DNA from: Dromaius novaehollandiae
Lineage: Eukaryota; Chordata; Aves; Casuariiformes; Dromaiidae
Length of the DNA: 64,000 nt
Assembly: GCF_036370855.1 (NCBI RefSeq)
Contig: NC_088101.1
Coordinates: 40,346,544 to 40,410,543, forward strand
Direction: 5' to 3'
The stretch's first letter is position 1; the number at the start of each line of letters is the position of its first letter. The translations under genes were made by a program, and so were the position numbers. The notes beneath the pieces were generated by a model. That model made no database searches and had not been told where the DNA came from. It saw only the letters and a program-made list of their open reading frames with translations. Positions 41,101 through 46,300 of this stretch are shown here, in pieces.

Positions 41101-42815
41101 GCTCCACAGTGAGTACTGTCCCTGAGAGGCGCTGCCTTACGTGCCTGGTCACAAGCCCTCCTGATGCATACCTGTCTTTCTCATGCCTATTGCTTGCCTG
41201 TTCTTCATGTTTCCTTTATGTAGCTTGAGGTATGTATTTGATGCTGGCGTTGGTAGCATGGCTCTTCCTCGGTTGTTACTGGATTTTGCTTATAAAATTT
41301 TGAGACAGATCATTTTGCCTGAAAATTGACCAAAATCATCTTATATGTGGAAACGCATTTTGGACTTTTGTTATCTACTGAGACTTTTTCCTTCTACAAT
41401 CCACCTTACAGTTGAGGATAAAAAACAAAACCAAAAGAGATTTGAGTGGAAGTTGATCTCAGTGACTTTGACAGGTTTTCTTTGCTAGCAAATGTATGTA
41501 GGTGATTTAAGATGAATTGTTGCAAGTTTCTGAATGCTGACCTTGGCTATACTTGAGGACAACAGGACATGTTTATGTCAGTCCTGTAGTGCAGTGTAAA
41601 ACTGACTTCAGTTCAAAGTGTTTTTATTGTAACCACCTACTCTTCTGCTCATATTTCAAAATCTTCTATTTTAAAGATTTATTTTTGTGGTTACAGCAGG
41701 TTTATTTGGAATAAAGTGAGAAATATTTTTAACTGCAAAAAGTGAAAATTCTGCTGTTTTTAAAAAGTGACAAAATTGGTAGATGACTTTTTCCTAAAAT
41801 AACTGTGGCTTTATTTCATATTTTATTGAGGAATGCTTGGAAACACAGAAGGTAGAGATTGGAAAATACATTAGATAATTCAGTTCATTTCCCTTGCGAG
41901 CTTTTCCCTACAGTACATTTGAGTGTTTCATTCAGTTTTAAAAGTCCCAAGACTTCCATGACCTTCTCTGAGAGACTTCCTCATAGACTAATACATCTTG
42001 CTTTGCAGGAGTTTCATTATGAACTTTCTAAATTTTCTAGCTAAATTCCCTAGCTCCCAATTATATTCTCTTTTCTGTACTGAATATTGCTCTCTGCTCT
42101 TGGTGTGCGTAGTTTTTCAGTACTGCCACAAACTCCAGCCTTTTTCTTGTCATTTCTTAGACATCCTTCTCGTTAAATTTTACCTCTTAAAACACGCCTT
42201 TTGTGGTGCTCCTTCGCATGTCTTCTGTGTGTCTCTTCTTTTCCTTAATAACCTGACCAGAACTGAATATTCCTGTTACAGTAATATAGGAGCTGTGTAG
42301 AGAGGAGTTCACATGGCTCCATTTAGTGAAATGCCTTTGCACATGCAAACTAGTGCTGCTTTAGTCTTTTCTACAACCATATTGCTTTGTAAACTCAGGC
42401 TTAGTTTTCTACTTGTGTGCTTCCTACGTTCCTCTCTGCATAACTGCTTCTTCCTCTCATTTAGTGCATTTCCATACTTTATTTGGCAAATGGCCCTGTT
42501 TGCAGTTTCCCATGGTGATTTTATCTTGCCCTACAGCCCTACCTCTCAAGTACCCGAAGCTTGTCTCCAATGTCTGGACTTTTTGGTTCCATCTGGGCAC
42601 CTCAGAGCGATGTTTATGAAAGCTGCTGCCCTGTCAGTGCCACGACCCAACATTCGACCCACGTTGAGAACCAGGCAGTGATGTGTAAGCAGGAATACTA
42701 TCCGAGGTTTAACCCGTTCCGTGCCTACATGAACTTGGACATATGGACTACAGCAACCAATCGGAATGCGAATTTCCCACTTTCAAGGGACTCGGGTTAC
42801 TGTGGAAATGTGTGA
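6566..42815 (+). CDS. TMEM131L: TMEM131L, 28 spliced exons, 5' part outside the window
   Basis: This is the spliced coding region of transmembrane protein 131-like (KIAA0922), a type I membrane protein. The human family member is reported to restrain Wnt signalling by promoting LRP6 degradation and to limit thymocyte proliferation; its paralogue TMEM131 supports collagen secretion. The 28 exons listed separately sum to 4185 nt (1394 residues plus stop), and every junction keeps frame. Residues about 1-659 (window numbering) are luminal or extracellular with sequons such as NAS, NFT, NTS, NLT, NSS and NVT. A hydrophobic helix lies at about 660-678, and a 700-residue cytoplasmic tail follows. 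Diagnostic matches to human from memory are [40 protein letters not shown] and the end MNLDIWTT...[15 protein letters not shown]. The first visible codon corresponds to roughly residue 215 of human, so the start codon, signal peptide and most of the PapD-like domain are upstream of the window. Confidence 0.96.
7041..7572 (-). other. Unexplained minus-strand open stretch in intron
   Basis: Read on the minus strand, two consecutive open frames (7572 to 7366, 68 codons; 7334 to 7041, 97 codons) cover most of 530 nt in an intron of TMEM131L. The translations include [17 protein letters not shown] and [20 protein letters not shown]. The first has a helical Q/E/K-rich look. I do not recognise a family. 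It could be a decayed retrocopy or DNA-transposon gene, or chance; no splice sites or promoter are apparent. Confidence 0.25.
8446..8599 (+). CDS. TMEM131L: TMEM131L window exon 2
   Basis: 154 nt, enters in phase 0 and leaves after one base; acceptor tccag, donor gtaagt. It encodes [20 protein letters not shown] and continues to [12 protein letters not shown], matching the human region ending VYVATDESETS. A good donor-like GTAAGA lies inside it at 8497 and would shift frame if used. The following 2101-nt intron holds a run of about 27 T at 9183-9209 and a moderately GC-rich stretch around 9.95-10.45 kb. Confidence 0.92.
9183..9209. repeat. Poly-T run, about 27 nt
   Basis: Uninterrupted T run in intron 2. 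It could be the tail of an old minus-strand retroposed insert, but no insert body is recognisable on the right. Confidence 0.85.
10701..10759 (+). CDS. TMEM131L: TMEM131L window exon 3
   Basis: 59 nt; completes the split GAT codon from exon 2 and ends in phase 0. Acceptor ttttaaacag, donor gtaatt. It encodes [20 protein letters not shown], nearly the human MYILHSGNSLIWIQ stretch. The next intron is only 369 nt, and I see nothing in it. Confidence 0.94.
11129..11237 (+). CDS. TMEM131L: TMEM131L window exon 4
   Basis: 109 nt, phase 0 in, one base out; acceptor atgcag, donor gtacag. It encodes [20 protein letters not shown] then [13 protein letters not shown], with the conserved sequon NFT and the FEPVLL block of the family. 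The 995-nt intron that follows is AT-rich with no recognised element. Confidence 0.94.
12233..12338 (+). CDS. TMEM131L: TMEM131L window exon 5
   Basis: 106 nt; completes a split GCT codon and leaves after two bases; acceptor ttttttgctcag, donor gtaggt. It encodes [20 protein letters not shown] and then [15 protein letters not shown], matching human ATSCDSG...TPTLKACLFSS. The next intron is 684 nt with a T-rich stretch and nothing else recognised. Confidence 0.92.
13023..13176 (+). CDS. TMEM131L: TMEM131L window exon 6
   Basis: 154 nt; finishes a GGA codon and ends in phase 0; acceptor acttacag, donor gtaagt. It encodes [20 protein letters not shown], then [20 protein letters not shown] and a conserved ETKNILK end. 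NTS is a sequon that is also present in human. The 656-nt intron that follows shows nothing of note. Confidence 0.95.
13833..14003 (+). CDS. TMEM131L: TMEM131L window exon 7
   Basis: 171 nt, phase 0 at both ends; acceptor ttctttctag, donor gtatgg. It encodes 57 residues: [20 protein letters not shown], then [20 protein letters not shown], then [19 protein letters not shown](I/V)FSLKL is a strongly conserved family block. The following intron is one of the shortest in the gene (306 nt) and ends in a tandem acceptor. Confidence 0.96.
14310..14379 (+). CDS. TMEM131L: TMEM131L window exon 8, tandem acceptor
   Basis: 70 nt if the first AG of ttttccagcag is used, 67 nt if the second is used (start 14313); both keep frame and differ by one Gln. 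I chose 14310 because the resulting [13 protein letters not shown] keeps the same length as human EGSLGFEVIAHC (from memory). Donor gtaggc, leaving one base. The 2041-nt intron begins almost at once with a CT/T simple tract (14391-14464); a CA/CT tract lies near its end. Confidence 0.88.
14391..14464. repeat. CT/T simple repeat
   Basis: Polypyrimidine tract of TGTC, CT and T units starting 12 nt after the exon 8 donor. It is likely length-polymorphic and, being a strong binding surface for polypyrimidine-binding proteins, might influence use of the nearby donor (inference). Confidence 0.9.
16301..16350. repeat. CG/CA then CT simple tract
   Basis: Alternating TGCACGCGTGCG followed by CTCTCTGTCTCT-type repeats, 70 nt before exon 9. 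Similar in composition to the tract at 2235-2277. Confidence 0.8.
16421..16538 (+). CDS. TMEM131L: TMEM131L window exon 9
   Basis: 118 nt; acceptor atcgttttag, donor gtctgt (a weak match). It completes a GCA codon and leaves two bases. It encodes [20 protein letters not shown] then [19 protein letters not shown], matching human [23 protein letters not shown]. The same frame stays open upstream to 16144, but upstream acceptors would break the phase with exon 8, so the short exon is preferred. The 670-nt intron that follows has nothing recognised. Confidence 0.92.
17209..17347 (+). CDS. TMEM131L: TMEM131L window exon 10
   Basis: 139 nt; finishes an AGG codon and ends in phase 0; acceptor ataaagcag, donor gtaaga. 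It encodes [20 protein letters not shown] then [20 protein letters not shown] and TAVKSSA. The [18 protein letters not shown] block is nearly identical to human; NFS is a sequon. The next intron (1007 nt) shows nothing I can name. Confidence 0.95.
18355..18464 (+). CDS. TMEM131L: TMEM131L window exon 11
   Basis: 110 nt, phase 0 in, two bases out. The acceptor is preceded by a pyrimidine tract with nine consecutive C and ends atatag; donor gtaatt. It encodes [20 protein letters not shown] then [17 protein letters not shown], matching human [25 protein letters not shown]. The 1675-nt intron contains an old repeat near 19195-19262 and a TG/TA tract at 19295-19364. Confidence 0.95.
19195..19262. 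repeat. Old sauropsid repeat remnant
   Basis: The words gggagttagtgggactactc, cacatgcttaagtg and ttacttggggtccaaattcc strongly resemble the remembered old sauropsid repeat 'gggactactcacatgcttaa ... tgctttgctggatcggggcc'. Diverged, within intron 11. Confidence 0.5.
19295..19364. repeat. TG/TA simple repeat
   Basis: Compound microsatellite of TGTATG, TG, CATA and TA units in intron 11. Confidence 0.9.
20140..20212 (+). CDS. TMEM131L: TMEM131L window exon 12
   Basis: 73 nt; completes TGG (Trp) and ends in phase 0; acceptor tttatttag, donor gtaaga after CACAGG. It encodes [20 protein letters not shown] then CFHR. INFTT.EF.L matches human, including the sequon. The segment across the exon 12/13 junction looks about five residues longer than human as I remember it. 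The 2151-nt intron holds the alternating purine/pyrimidine tract at 20417-20454. Confidence 0.92.
20417..20454. repeat. Alternating purine/pyrimidine tract (Z-DNA-prone)
   Basis: About 38 nt made almost only of GC, AT, TG and CA steps (gcatgtgcatgcatgcgcgt gtgcatgcgcgtgcatg). Alternation is nearly perfect, which favours left-handed DNA, and the tract contains several GCATGC palindromes. Confidence 0.85.
22364..22506 (+). CDS. TMEM131L: TMEM131L window exon 13
   Basis: 143 nt, phase 0 in, two bases out; acceptor tttaacag, donor gtaagc. It encodes [20 protein letters not shown] then [20 protein letters not shown] and [25 protein letters not shown] is a conserved Ig-like or MSP-like strand block of the family. 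The 900-nt intron that follows has nothing recognised. Confidence 0.95.
23407..23549 (+). CDS. TMEM131L: TMEM131L window exon 14
   Basis: 143 nt; completes AGA and leaves one base; acceptor atgacag, donor gtgagt. It encodes [20 protein letters not shown], then [20 protein letters not shown] and TLMDCRR. This is the most conserved block seen in the window and the strongest single reason for the TMEM131L call. NLT is a sequon. The following intron is 321 nt. Confidence 0.97.
23871..24057 (+). CDS. TMEM131L: TMEM131L window exon 15
   Basis: 187 nt, one base completed in, two bases out; acceptor tcttctttcag, donor gtaagc. It encodes [20 protein letters not shown], then [20 protein letters not shown] and [10 protein letters not shown]...NSSREISIV. 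It is very close to human throughout; NSS is a sequon near the end. The 956-nt intron contains a TG/AC/TA tract at 24704-24757. Confidence 0.97.
24704..24757. repeat. TG/AC/TA compound microsatellite
   Basis: TGTATG...GTGTGTGT followed by ACACACAC... and TATATA. The GT-then-AC order makes it able to fold back on itself. Confidence 0.9.
25014..25199 (+). CDS. TMEM131L: TMEM131L window exon 16 (start of membrane helix)
   Basis: 186 nt; finishes GTA and leaves two bases; acceptor tttttcacag, donor gtaacg. It encodes [20 protein letters not shown], then [20 protein letters not shown] and [14 protein letters not shown] before the helix start MLTVLFV. A competing donor at 25195 (gtaagg) was rejected because only the later one restores the human-like FVS(V/L)SLLG junction. 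The 1524-nt intron is AT-rich with nothing recognised. Confidence 0.96.
26724..26873 (+). CDS. TMEM131L: TMEM131L window exon 17 (membrane helix)
   Basis: 150 nt, two bases out; acceptor tcctttgacag, donor gtaaaa. It encodes [20 protein letters not shown], the rest of the single transmembrane helix (about residues 660-678 in window numbering), then the start of the cytoplasmic tail [32 protein letters not shown] is conserved with human. The following intron is 597 nt. Confidence 0.97.
27471..28087 (+). CDS. TMEM131L: TMEM131L window exon 18 (large cytoplasmic exon)
   Basis: 617 nt, the longest exon here; finishes AAG and leaves one base; acceptor ttctccccag, donor gtaact. It encodes about 206 residues of cytoplasmic tail: [18 protein letters not shown], then [19 protein letters not shown] and [10 protein letters not shown], then a less conserved acidic and polar part with [23 protein letters not shown] and CMFPKETN, ending [10 protein letters not shown]. 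The [19 protein letters not shown] segment is almost identical to human, so it is likely a functional motif of the tail. The next intron (2211 nt) shows nothing I can name beyond A and T runs. Confidence 0.96.
30299..30453 (+). CDS. TMEM131L: TMEM131L window exon 19
   Basis: 155 nt; finishes GGG and ends in phase 0; acceptor aattgtag, donor gtttgt. It encodes [20 protein letters not shown], then [18 protein letters not shown], then [13 protein letters not shown]. It matches human NNQQVPVKNE...ENLKK..TKPSSEKKI. It is lysine-rich and poorly conserved toward the end. The 1351-nt intron that follows has nothing recognised. Confidence 0.9.
31805..31929 (+). CDS. TMEM131L: TMEM131L window exon 20 (basic segment)
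   Basis: 125 nt, phase 0 in, two bases out; acceptor acctttag, donor gtatgt. It encodes [20 protein letters not shown] then [18 protein letters not shown]. The two lysine/arginine clusters resemble nuclear-localisation or lipid-binding basic patches; that reading is inference only. The human equivalent is QEDPYRKKKLQEKREGN. The 1429-nt intron has an A-rich GA tract near 32273-32300. Confidence 0.92.
33359..33516 (+). CDS. TMEM131L: TMEM131L window exon 21
   Basis: 158 nt; finishes AGG and leaves one base; acceptor ttgtattag, donor gtcagt. It encodes [20 protein letters not shown], then [18 protein letters not shown], then [14 protein letters not shown]. It is similar to human [29 protein letters not shown] in the first half and diverged in the second. 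The 758-nt intron contains an old repeat at 34020-34155. Confidence 0.9.
34020..34155. repeat. Old amniote repeat, tail-like, inverse orientation
   Basis: The words ggtcaggagcccctcgtggt aggggctgtc and the end caataaatattg resemble the remembered old repeat 'gtaagctccttggggcaggg actgtct ... aataataaata'. It looks like the reverse complement family member of the segment at 3290-3380. Confidence 0.45.
34275..34460 (+). CDS. TMEM131L: TMEM131L window exon 22 (Ser-rich)
   Basis: 186 nt, one base in and one out; acceptor acttctgtag, donor gtaagt. It encodes [20 protein letters not shown], then [18 protein letters not shown], then [14 protein letters not shown] and an ending HFLPS. The serine/glycine/tryptophan repeat-like stretch is essentially identical to human despite its low complexity, which suggests constraint, perhaps phosphorylation. 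The 1387-nt intron contains the TG dinucleotide repeat at 35158-35195. Confidence 0.96.
35158..35195. repeat. (TG)n microsatellite
   Basis: About 19 uninterrupted GT units, followed by TATG, ACAC and TATA units up to about 35260. It is the longest pure dinucleotide repeat in the window and a likely polymorphic marker in intron 22. Confidence 0.95.
35848..35926 (+). CDS. TMEM131L: TMEM131L window exon 23
   Basis: 79 nt; finishes AGA and leaves two bases; acceptor tctttag, donor gtaaaa. It encodes [20 protein letters not shown] then NICNT, matching human [22 protein letters not shown]. The 1080-nt intron that follows ends in a tandem acceptor; nothing else is recognised in it. Confidence 0.94.
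37007..37089 (+). CDS. TMEM131L: TMEM131L window exon 24, tandem acceptor
   Basis: 83 nt from the second AG of tttagcag (86 nt, with an extra Ser, from the first AG at start 37004); both keep frame. The shorter form gives the same spacing as human between NICN and PQY. Donor gtcagt, leaving one base. It encodes [20 protein letters not shown] then ADPDKNK. The 1400-nt intron has nothing recognised. Confidence 0.88.
38490..38610 (+). CDS. TMEM131L: TMEM131L window exon 25 with GC donor
   Basis: 121 nt; finishes GGT and leaves two bases; acceptor ccgttctag. It encodes [20 protein letters not shown] then [19 protein letters not shown]. The donor is AG followed by gcaagt, a non-canonical GC site with an otherwise ideal consensus. 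The only nearby GT (gttatg, 4 nt on) would put exon 26 out of frame with an immediate stop. The 1461-nt intron shows nothing else. Confidence 0.92.
40072..40160 (+). CDS. TMEM131L: TMEM131L window exon 26
   Basis: 89 nt; completes an AGC codon and leaves one base; acceptor attgagacag, donor gtaaga. It encodes [20 protein letters not shown] then [10 protein letters not shown], matching human [30 protein letters not shown]. The 805-nt intron contains the possible LTR-like tail near 40560-40760. Confidence 0.94.
40560..40760 (+). mobile_element. Possible LTR tail in intron 26
   Basis: The segment contains a GC-richer stretch, AATAAA at 40687-40692, and then words (gacttcattctcc, agatattgcctactc, ttatccagcg) that look to me like the R-U5 end of an avian endogenous-retrovirus-type LTR. 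No second LTR, primer site or internal genes were found, so at most this is a solitary LTR or fragment. Confidence 0.3.
40966..41108 (+). CDS. TMEM131L: TMEM131L window exon 27
   Basis: 143 nt; finishes GAA and ends in phase 0; acceptor caactgtag, donor gtgagt. It encodes [20 protein letters not shown], then [18 protein letters not shown], then EPASYVSST. The STWN.PPNMP..W core matches human. Its codons are GC-richer than the surrounding introns. The 1428-nt intron holds a diverged CR1/L3-like LINE remnant. Confidence 0.95.
41860..42440. mobile_element. Diverged CR1/L3-like LINE remnant in intron 27
   Basis: Words in order (taattcagttcatttccc, ttttaaaagtcccaagactt ccatgacctt, gagacttcctcatagactaa, tgaccagaactgaatattcc) follow the antisense 3' region of an old amniote CR1/L3 LINE. 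It is strongly mutated with no intact reading frame, and runs close to the last exon acceptor. Confidence 0.45.
42537..42815 (+). CDS. TMEM131L: TMEM131L last exon, with stop codon
   Basis: 279 nt of coding sequence, phase 0, acceptor gccctacag, ending at TGA 42813-42815. It encodes [20 protein letters not shown], then [20 protein letters not shown], then [18 protein letters not shown] and the terminus [14 protein letters not shown]. The C-terminal segment is nearly identical to human, which fixes both the gene identity and the stop. Confidence 0.98.
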   Translation, partial: PYLSSTRSLSPMSGLFGSIWAPQSDVYESCCPVSATTQHSTHVENQAVMCKQEYYPRFNPFRAYMNLDIWTTATNRNANFPLSRDSGYCGNV

Positions 42816-42838
42816 AAGGAATCTGATTTAAAAATGTG

Positions 42839-42844
42839 AATAAA
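42839..42844 (+). promoter_or_regulatory. AATAAA polyadenylation signal 1
   Basis: Canonical AATAAA 24 nt after the TMEM131L stop. It would give a very short 3' UTR, so it may be weak or unused. Confidence 0.4.
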
Positions 42845-42930
42845 GATGCTTGCAGTTTTGATTACTAGACTAAGCTGGTTGTTGAAATAGATTACAATGT
42901 TGGTGGATATTTTGGCACTTTTATATTGAA

Positions 42931-42936
42931 AATAAA
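42931..42936 (+). promoter_or_regulatory. AATAAA polyadenylation signal 2
   Basis: Canonical AATAAA followed directly by a T-run and then a GT-containing downstream stretch. This is the best-looking polyadenylation signal for TMEM131L. Confidence 0.65.
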
Positions 42937-43299
42937 TTTTTTTTTTTACTGAAGTCTGAGCATTCAGTGCATTTTAAAAAGCAAAATATATTCAGGACAC
43001 TGTTATTGTCACACGAAGGCTATAAATTCAAAATTTAAAAGTGTTCAAGAATAAGAAAAGTATTAGGTTCTTAACAGTATCTGTGAACCTATATTGCACA
43101 TGTTTATTATGAAGTTTACATTCTGTGGTATAAACTAAAAGGTTTTTTTTAGCATCTGTGGGTACAAAATTACACCCGTAAATAATTGCGTCGGTACCAA
43201 ACAGTAGCACTGGGACCTACCTGTTGATGCAGATCAGATATTGTCCAGTAGTGCCACTCTTACTGTTGACATGATTATTTTGGGGTGTAAATTTCTGGC

Positions 43300-43305
43300 A
43301 ATAAA
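43300..43305 (+). promoter_or_regulatory. AATAAA polyadenylation signal 3
   Basis: Canonical AATAAA with GT-rich sequence downstream (tgtgttttgttt). It could give a longer alternative 3' UTR. Confidence 0.45.
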
Positions 43306-43320
43306 AAATGGCTAGATTGT

Positions 43321-46300
43321 GTTTTGTTTATCTGGCTTCAAAATTCAAACTGTCAGCTTGGTGATAGTATGCTTGTGCAGTGTGGGTGAGGGGGCGTTTA
43401 TTTCAGGAAGGTTTCTTTTGGGGAGTAACTCCTGATAACTTTGTGTTTATATTTTTAGCCTTCATGTTGCAATAGTGTTTTCAGTGCATTTAATTGCCCT
43501 TGTTTAAAATGCCAACACTTGAATTGGAACAAACATTTCTTTGAGAGCTGAGTTCACACCACTCTCCAAAACAGAACAGCATTGTGTTAGTTCCTATTAT
43601 GAGACGGAATCTTTGAAGTGAGAAAGTCGACCAAGAAAGTGCTGCAACCCAGTTCAGCAGTTCAGTTCCTCTAGAGCCTTTTGTTCTGGCATTACAGAGT
43701 GTATTTGGGGGTCTTCACTCTTCAGGCGTCAAAAAAAGGGGAAAGCATTCCTTCAATTCTGATAAATCTAGAAGTGAGCTTTCTGGTCTGGAGAAAAAGA
43801 GGCTAAAGAGGTATTTAATAGCAGCCTTACTTGAAGAAGAGTTATAAAGATGGCAGATCCAAACTCTTTGTGGTGGCTGCAAATGATAACAACTGGCAGC
43901 AGTCACAAATTGCTGCTTGGGATGTTTAGGTTGAATGTTAGGAAGAACAGCTTCACTTGGAGGGTGGTGCAGCACCAGGACAGGTTGCCCTGAGAGTTGT
44001 CAGACCTCCGTCTATGGAGGTGTTCATGACAAAGCCTTGGTGACCTGCTCTAGTGCTGGTGACGGTCCTGCTCCCTGGTGGAGGCTGGACTAGAGACCAC
44101 GAGGGTCCAACTGCCATTTTGAGGATGCTGTGAACGTAAGCAAGTTCATAACTTTTTGCTACTTCAATTGTTTTCTCTTGCCCCTTGAACTCAGACTGAC
44201 TAGAAGACAGGAATTCTGTTTGACAGCAAAATGTCAAAGCTTTCACATTTGTTTTTATTCTAAGGCAGAGAAGAAAAAGCAATCCAAAATAGCTGATAAT
44301 CTGCTTGCAAGGCTACTTAGCAAGGTGAGAACCCACGTTTAATTCTTGCTCTGCCACCCTCATTGAATTGCCGAGCCTTAAAACCAGTTTGTCTGACTTT
44401 CTGGTTTCAGTCAGAAATTCCATCCTACGTCTTGAGGTGTTTTGCCAGAAAGAGCATGTTTCCACAAAAAATTTGTTTCAATAAATCAACAGTTCCTGCA
44501 AAAAAAAAGTTTTTGTCGAAAAATATTCTGCGAGCTATGCTTTCGTATGTATTTGAATTAGCTCAGAAGGAGATAGTTACTAGGTGGGATATACAACAGC
44601 TTCTATGTTTAATTGCTTTAAGTGCTCATGTGGAAGGTGCTTCTAAGCCTTCCTGTATTTTCAATGTCAGAAAAATCAGATTGTCACTGAATGCTTTGGT
44701 GTTTTAAAGGCTTTATCAGGAACTAGCATTTAGAGTCTTTGGCTGCTTTCCATGATGTGTCTTGTTGGACAGAATTCTGTTTGACTGTGGAGTTTAATAG
44801 TAATTGCTTGTGATGCTGAAGCAAAGTTCACGTGTTTATATGAACTTGGATGTTCCTGAAATCAGTATTAAGCCATGAGAAGTAGTCATAACCACTAACA
44901 TGCTTTCTGTGCACTATTACCTATGGCAGAAGACTTCAGGAGGAATAGAGTGGGAGTGCATACACAATAAATATGGAAAAAACAAGTGATCATTTACTTT
45001 GAAATGCAATGAAGTTCTTTATTCCCTGGGTAATGTTACTTGTTTTATAGTATGTTCATTGAATTTTGGTCATGCAGAGACACAGGAGAGAACACAGCAT
45101 GTGCAAAACCGCACTCAGCATACCCATTTCATTCTGTTCAGTCCATGATTTTAATGAGATCTGTTTTTTCTGTGCACTGAAGTGAAGCGTTTTCTCAAGT
45201 GCCAGTACAAGGAGATGCTGCTCTTATATCTGCAACAAACTACAACGAAGAATCCCCCAGAGTTCAGATCAGCACCATGTCCTTGTTCTCACTACTGTGT
45301 TACGTTCCAGACCGAGTAAGTCACTTGAAAAAAACAAAACAAAACAAAAAAAAAAACCCACACAATGAACCCAGCAAAGACGCTGGGAGAGTTCAGGAAG
45401 AGCAACAAAAGTTGGAAATCTTTGGAAAAGAACACCTCTGTGAAAAAGTTGGTCAGAGTTGTTTAAGTGCCAGCAACAGACAAAGGCACTGAGCTGCAAA
45501 TAACCTGAGAAACACAAGAGCATTGCTAAGAAAGAGAACAGTCATTCTCTTTAATCAAACCAGAACTGATCAAGAGGTAATACCTCCAGGAGCTGTGCAG
45601 TATTAGGCAAAATATTTCATATAACTTTTCATAACAGTAACTAAGGAATGTAAGAAGCTCGTTAAGGTTACCAGGAATAATTGCTGCCATCAGGAGACAA
45701 CTAAGGCTTAATTAGCAACTGCTGAATGTAAGTGGATTTGGGCTCAATTAAAAATCATTCCTTTTACAGTAAAGGGGAAAATGAATTCTACTAGAGGAAA
45801 GCTAGAGAGCTGTTTAAATTTATAGCTATAAGGACATCCTGTTGTGTTGAGCAAAATAGTTTCTAATTTCTTATCTTGTGCTAGGAAATCCTTTTTGTAG
45901 GTTTGGGAACTTCACAGTTCTTTCTGAAACTGTTATTATTTTGCTGAGAATCTTCAGCAAAAGAAACTCTTGACAAACCAAAGAAGGAGTTAACAGATTG
46001 CAAAGAAAAAGAAAAAAATACCAGTATAAAACAACAACTTCATGTTCACCTGTAGGACTGGTTATGGAGCAGAAAAAAAAATCGGGGGCAGTTCCAAGCT
46101 TTCAGTATAATTTCTATCTGCATGGGAAAGCTACATAAACTTTTAAGACCTGTCAGCATTTTCACAAGAAGAGACTTGCAGAAGCGGCAGCTGCCCCTGC
46201 CCACCCTCCCGGGAAGACTCAGCAGCTTCGTGGCTTAGAGGGGCACTGGGCATGGGAGGTACCAGTGCTGTTATTGCTGTGCGTGATTTGCATAGGGCAT

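Larger units (their letters stand above)
42816..43320 (+). other. TMEM131L: TMEM131L 3' untranslated region
   Basis: This is the sequence after the stop up to the candidate polyadenylation sites. It is AT-rich and contains AATAAA at 42839, 42931 and 43300. The second is followed by a T-run and then a GT-containing stretch, so cleavage around 42950-42970 is the likeliest end of the short form. The exact end cannot be set from sequence alone. Confidence 0.6.

Noticed and set aside
43953..44282. 109-codon minus-strand frame
   Set aside because: It is antisense to the CR1 LINE tail and is explained by that element.
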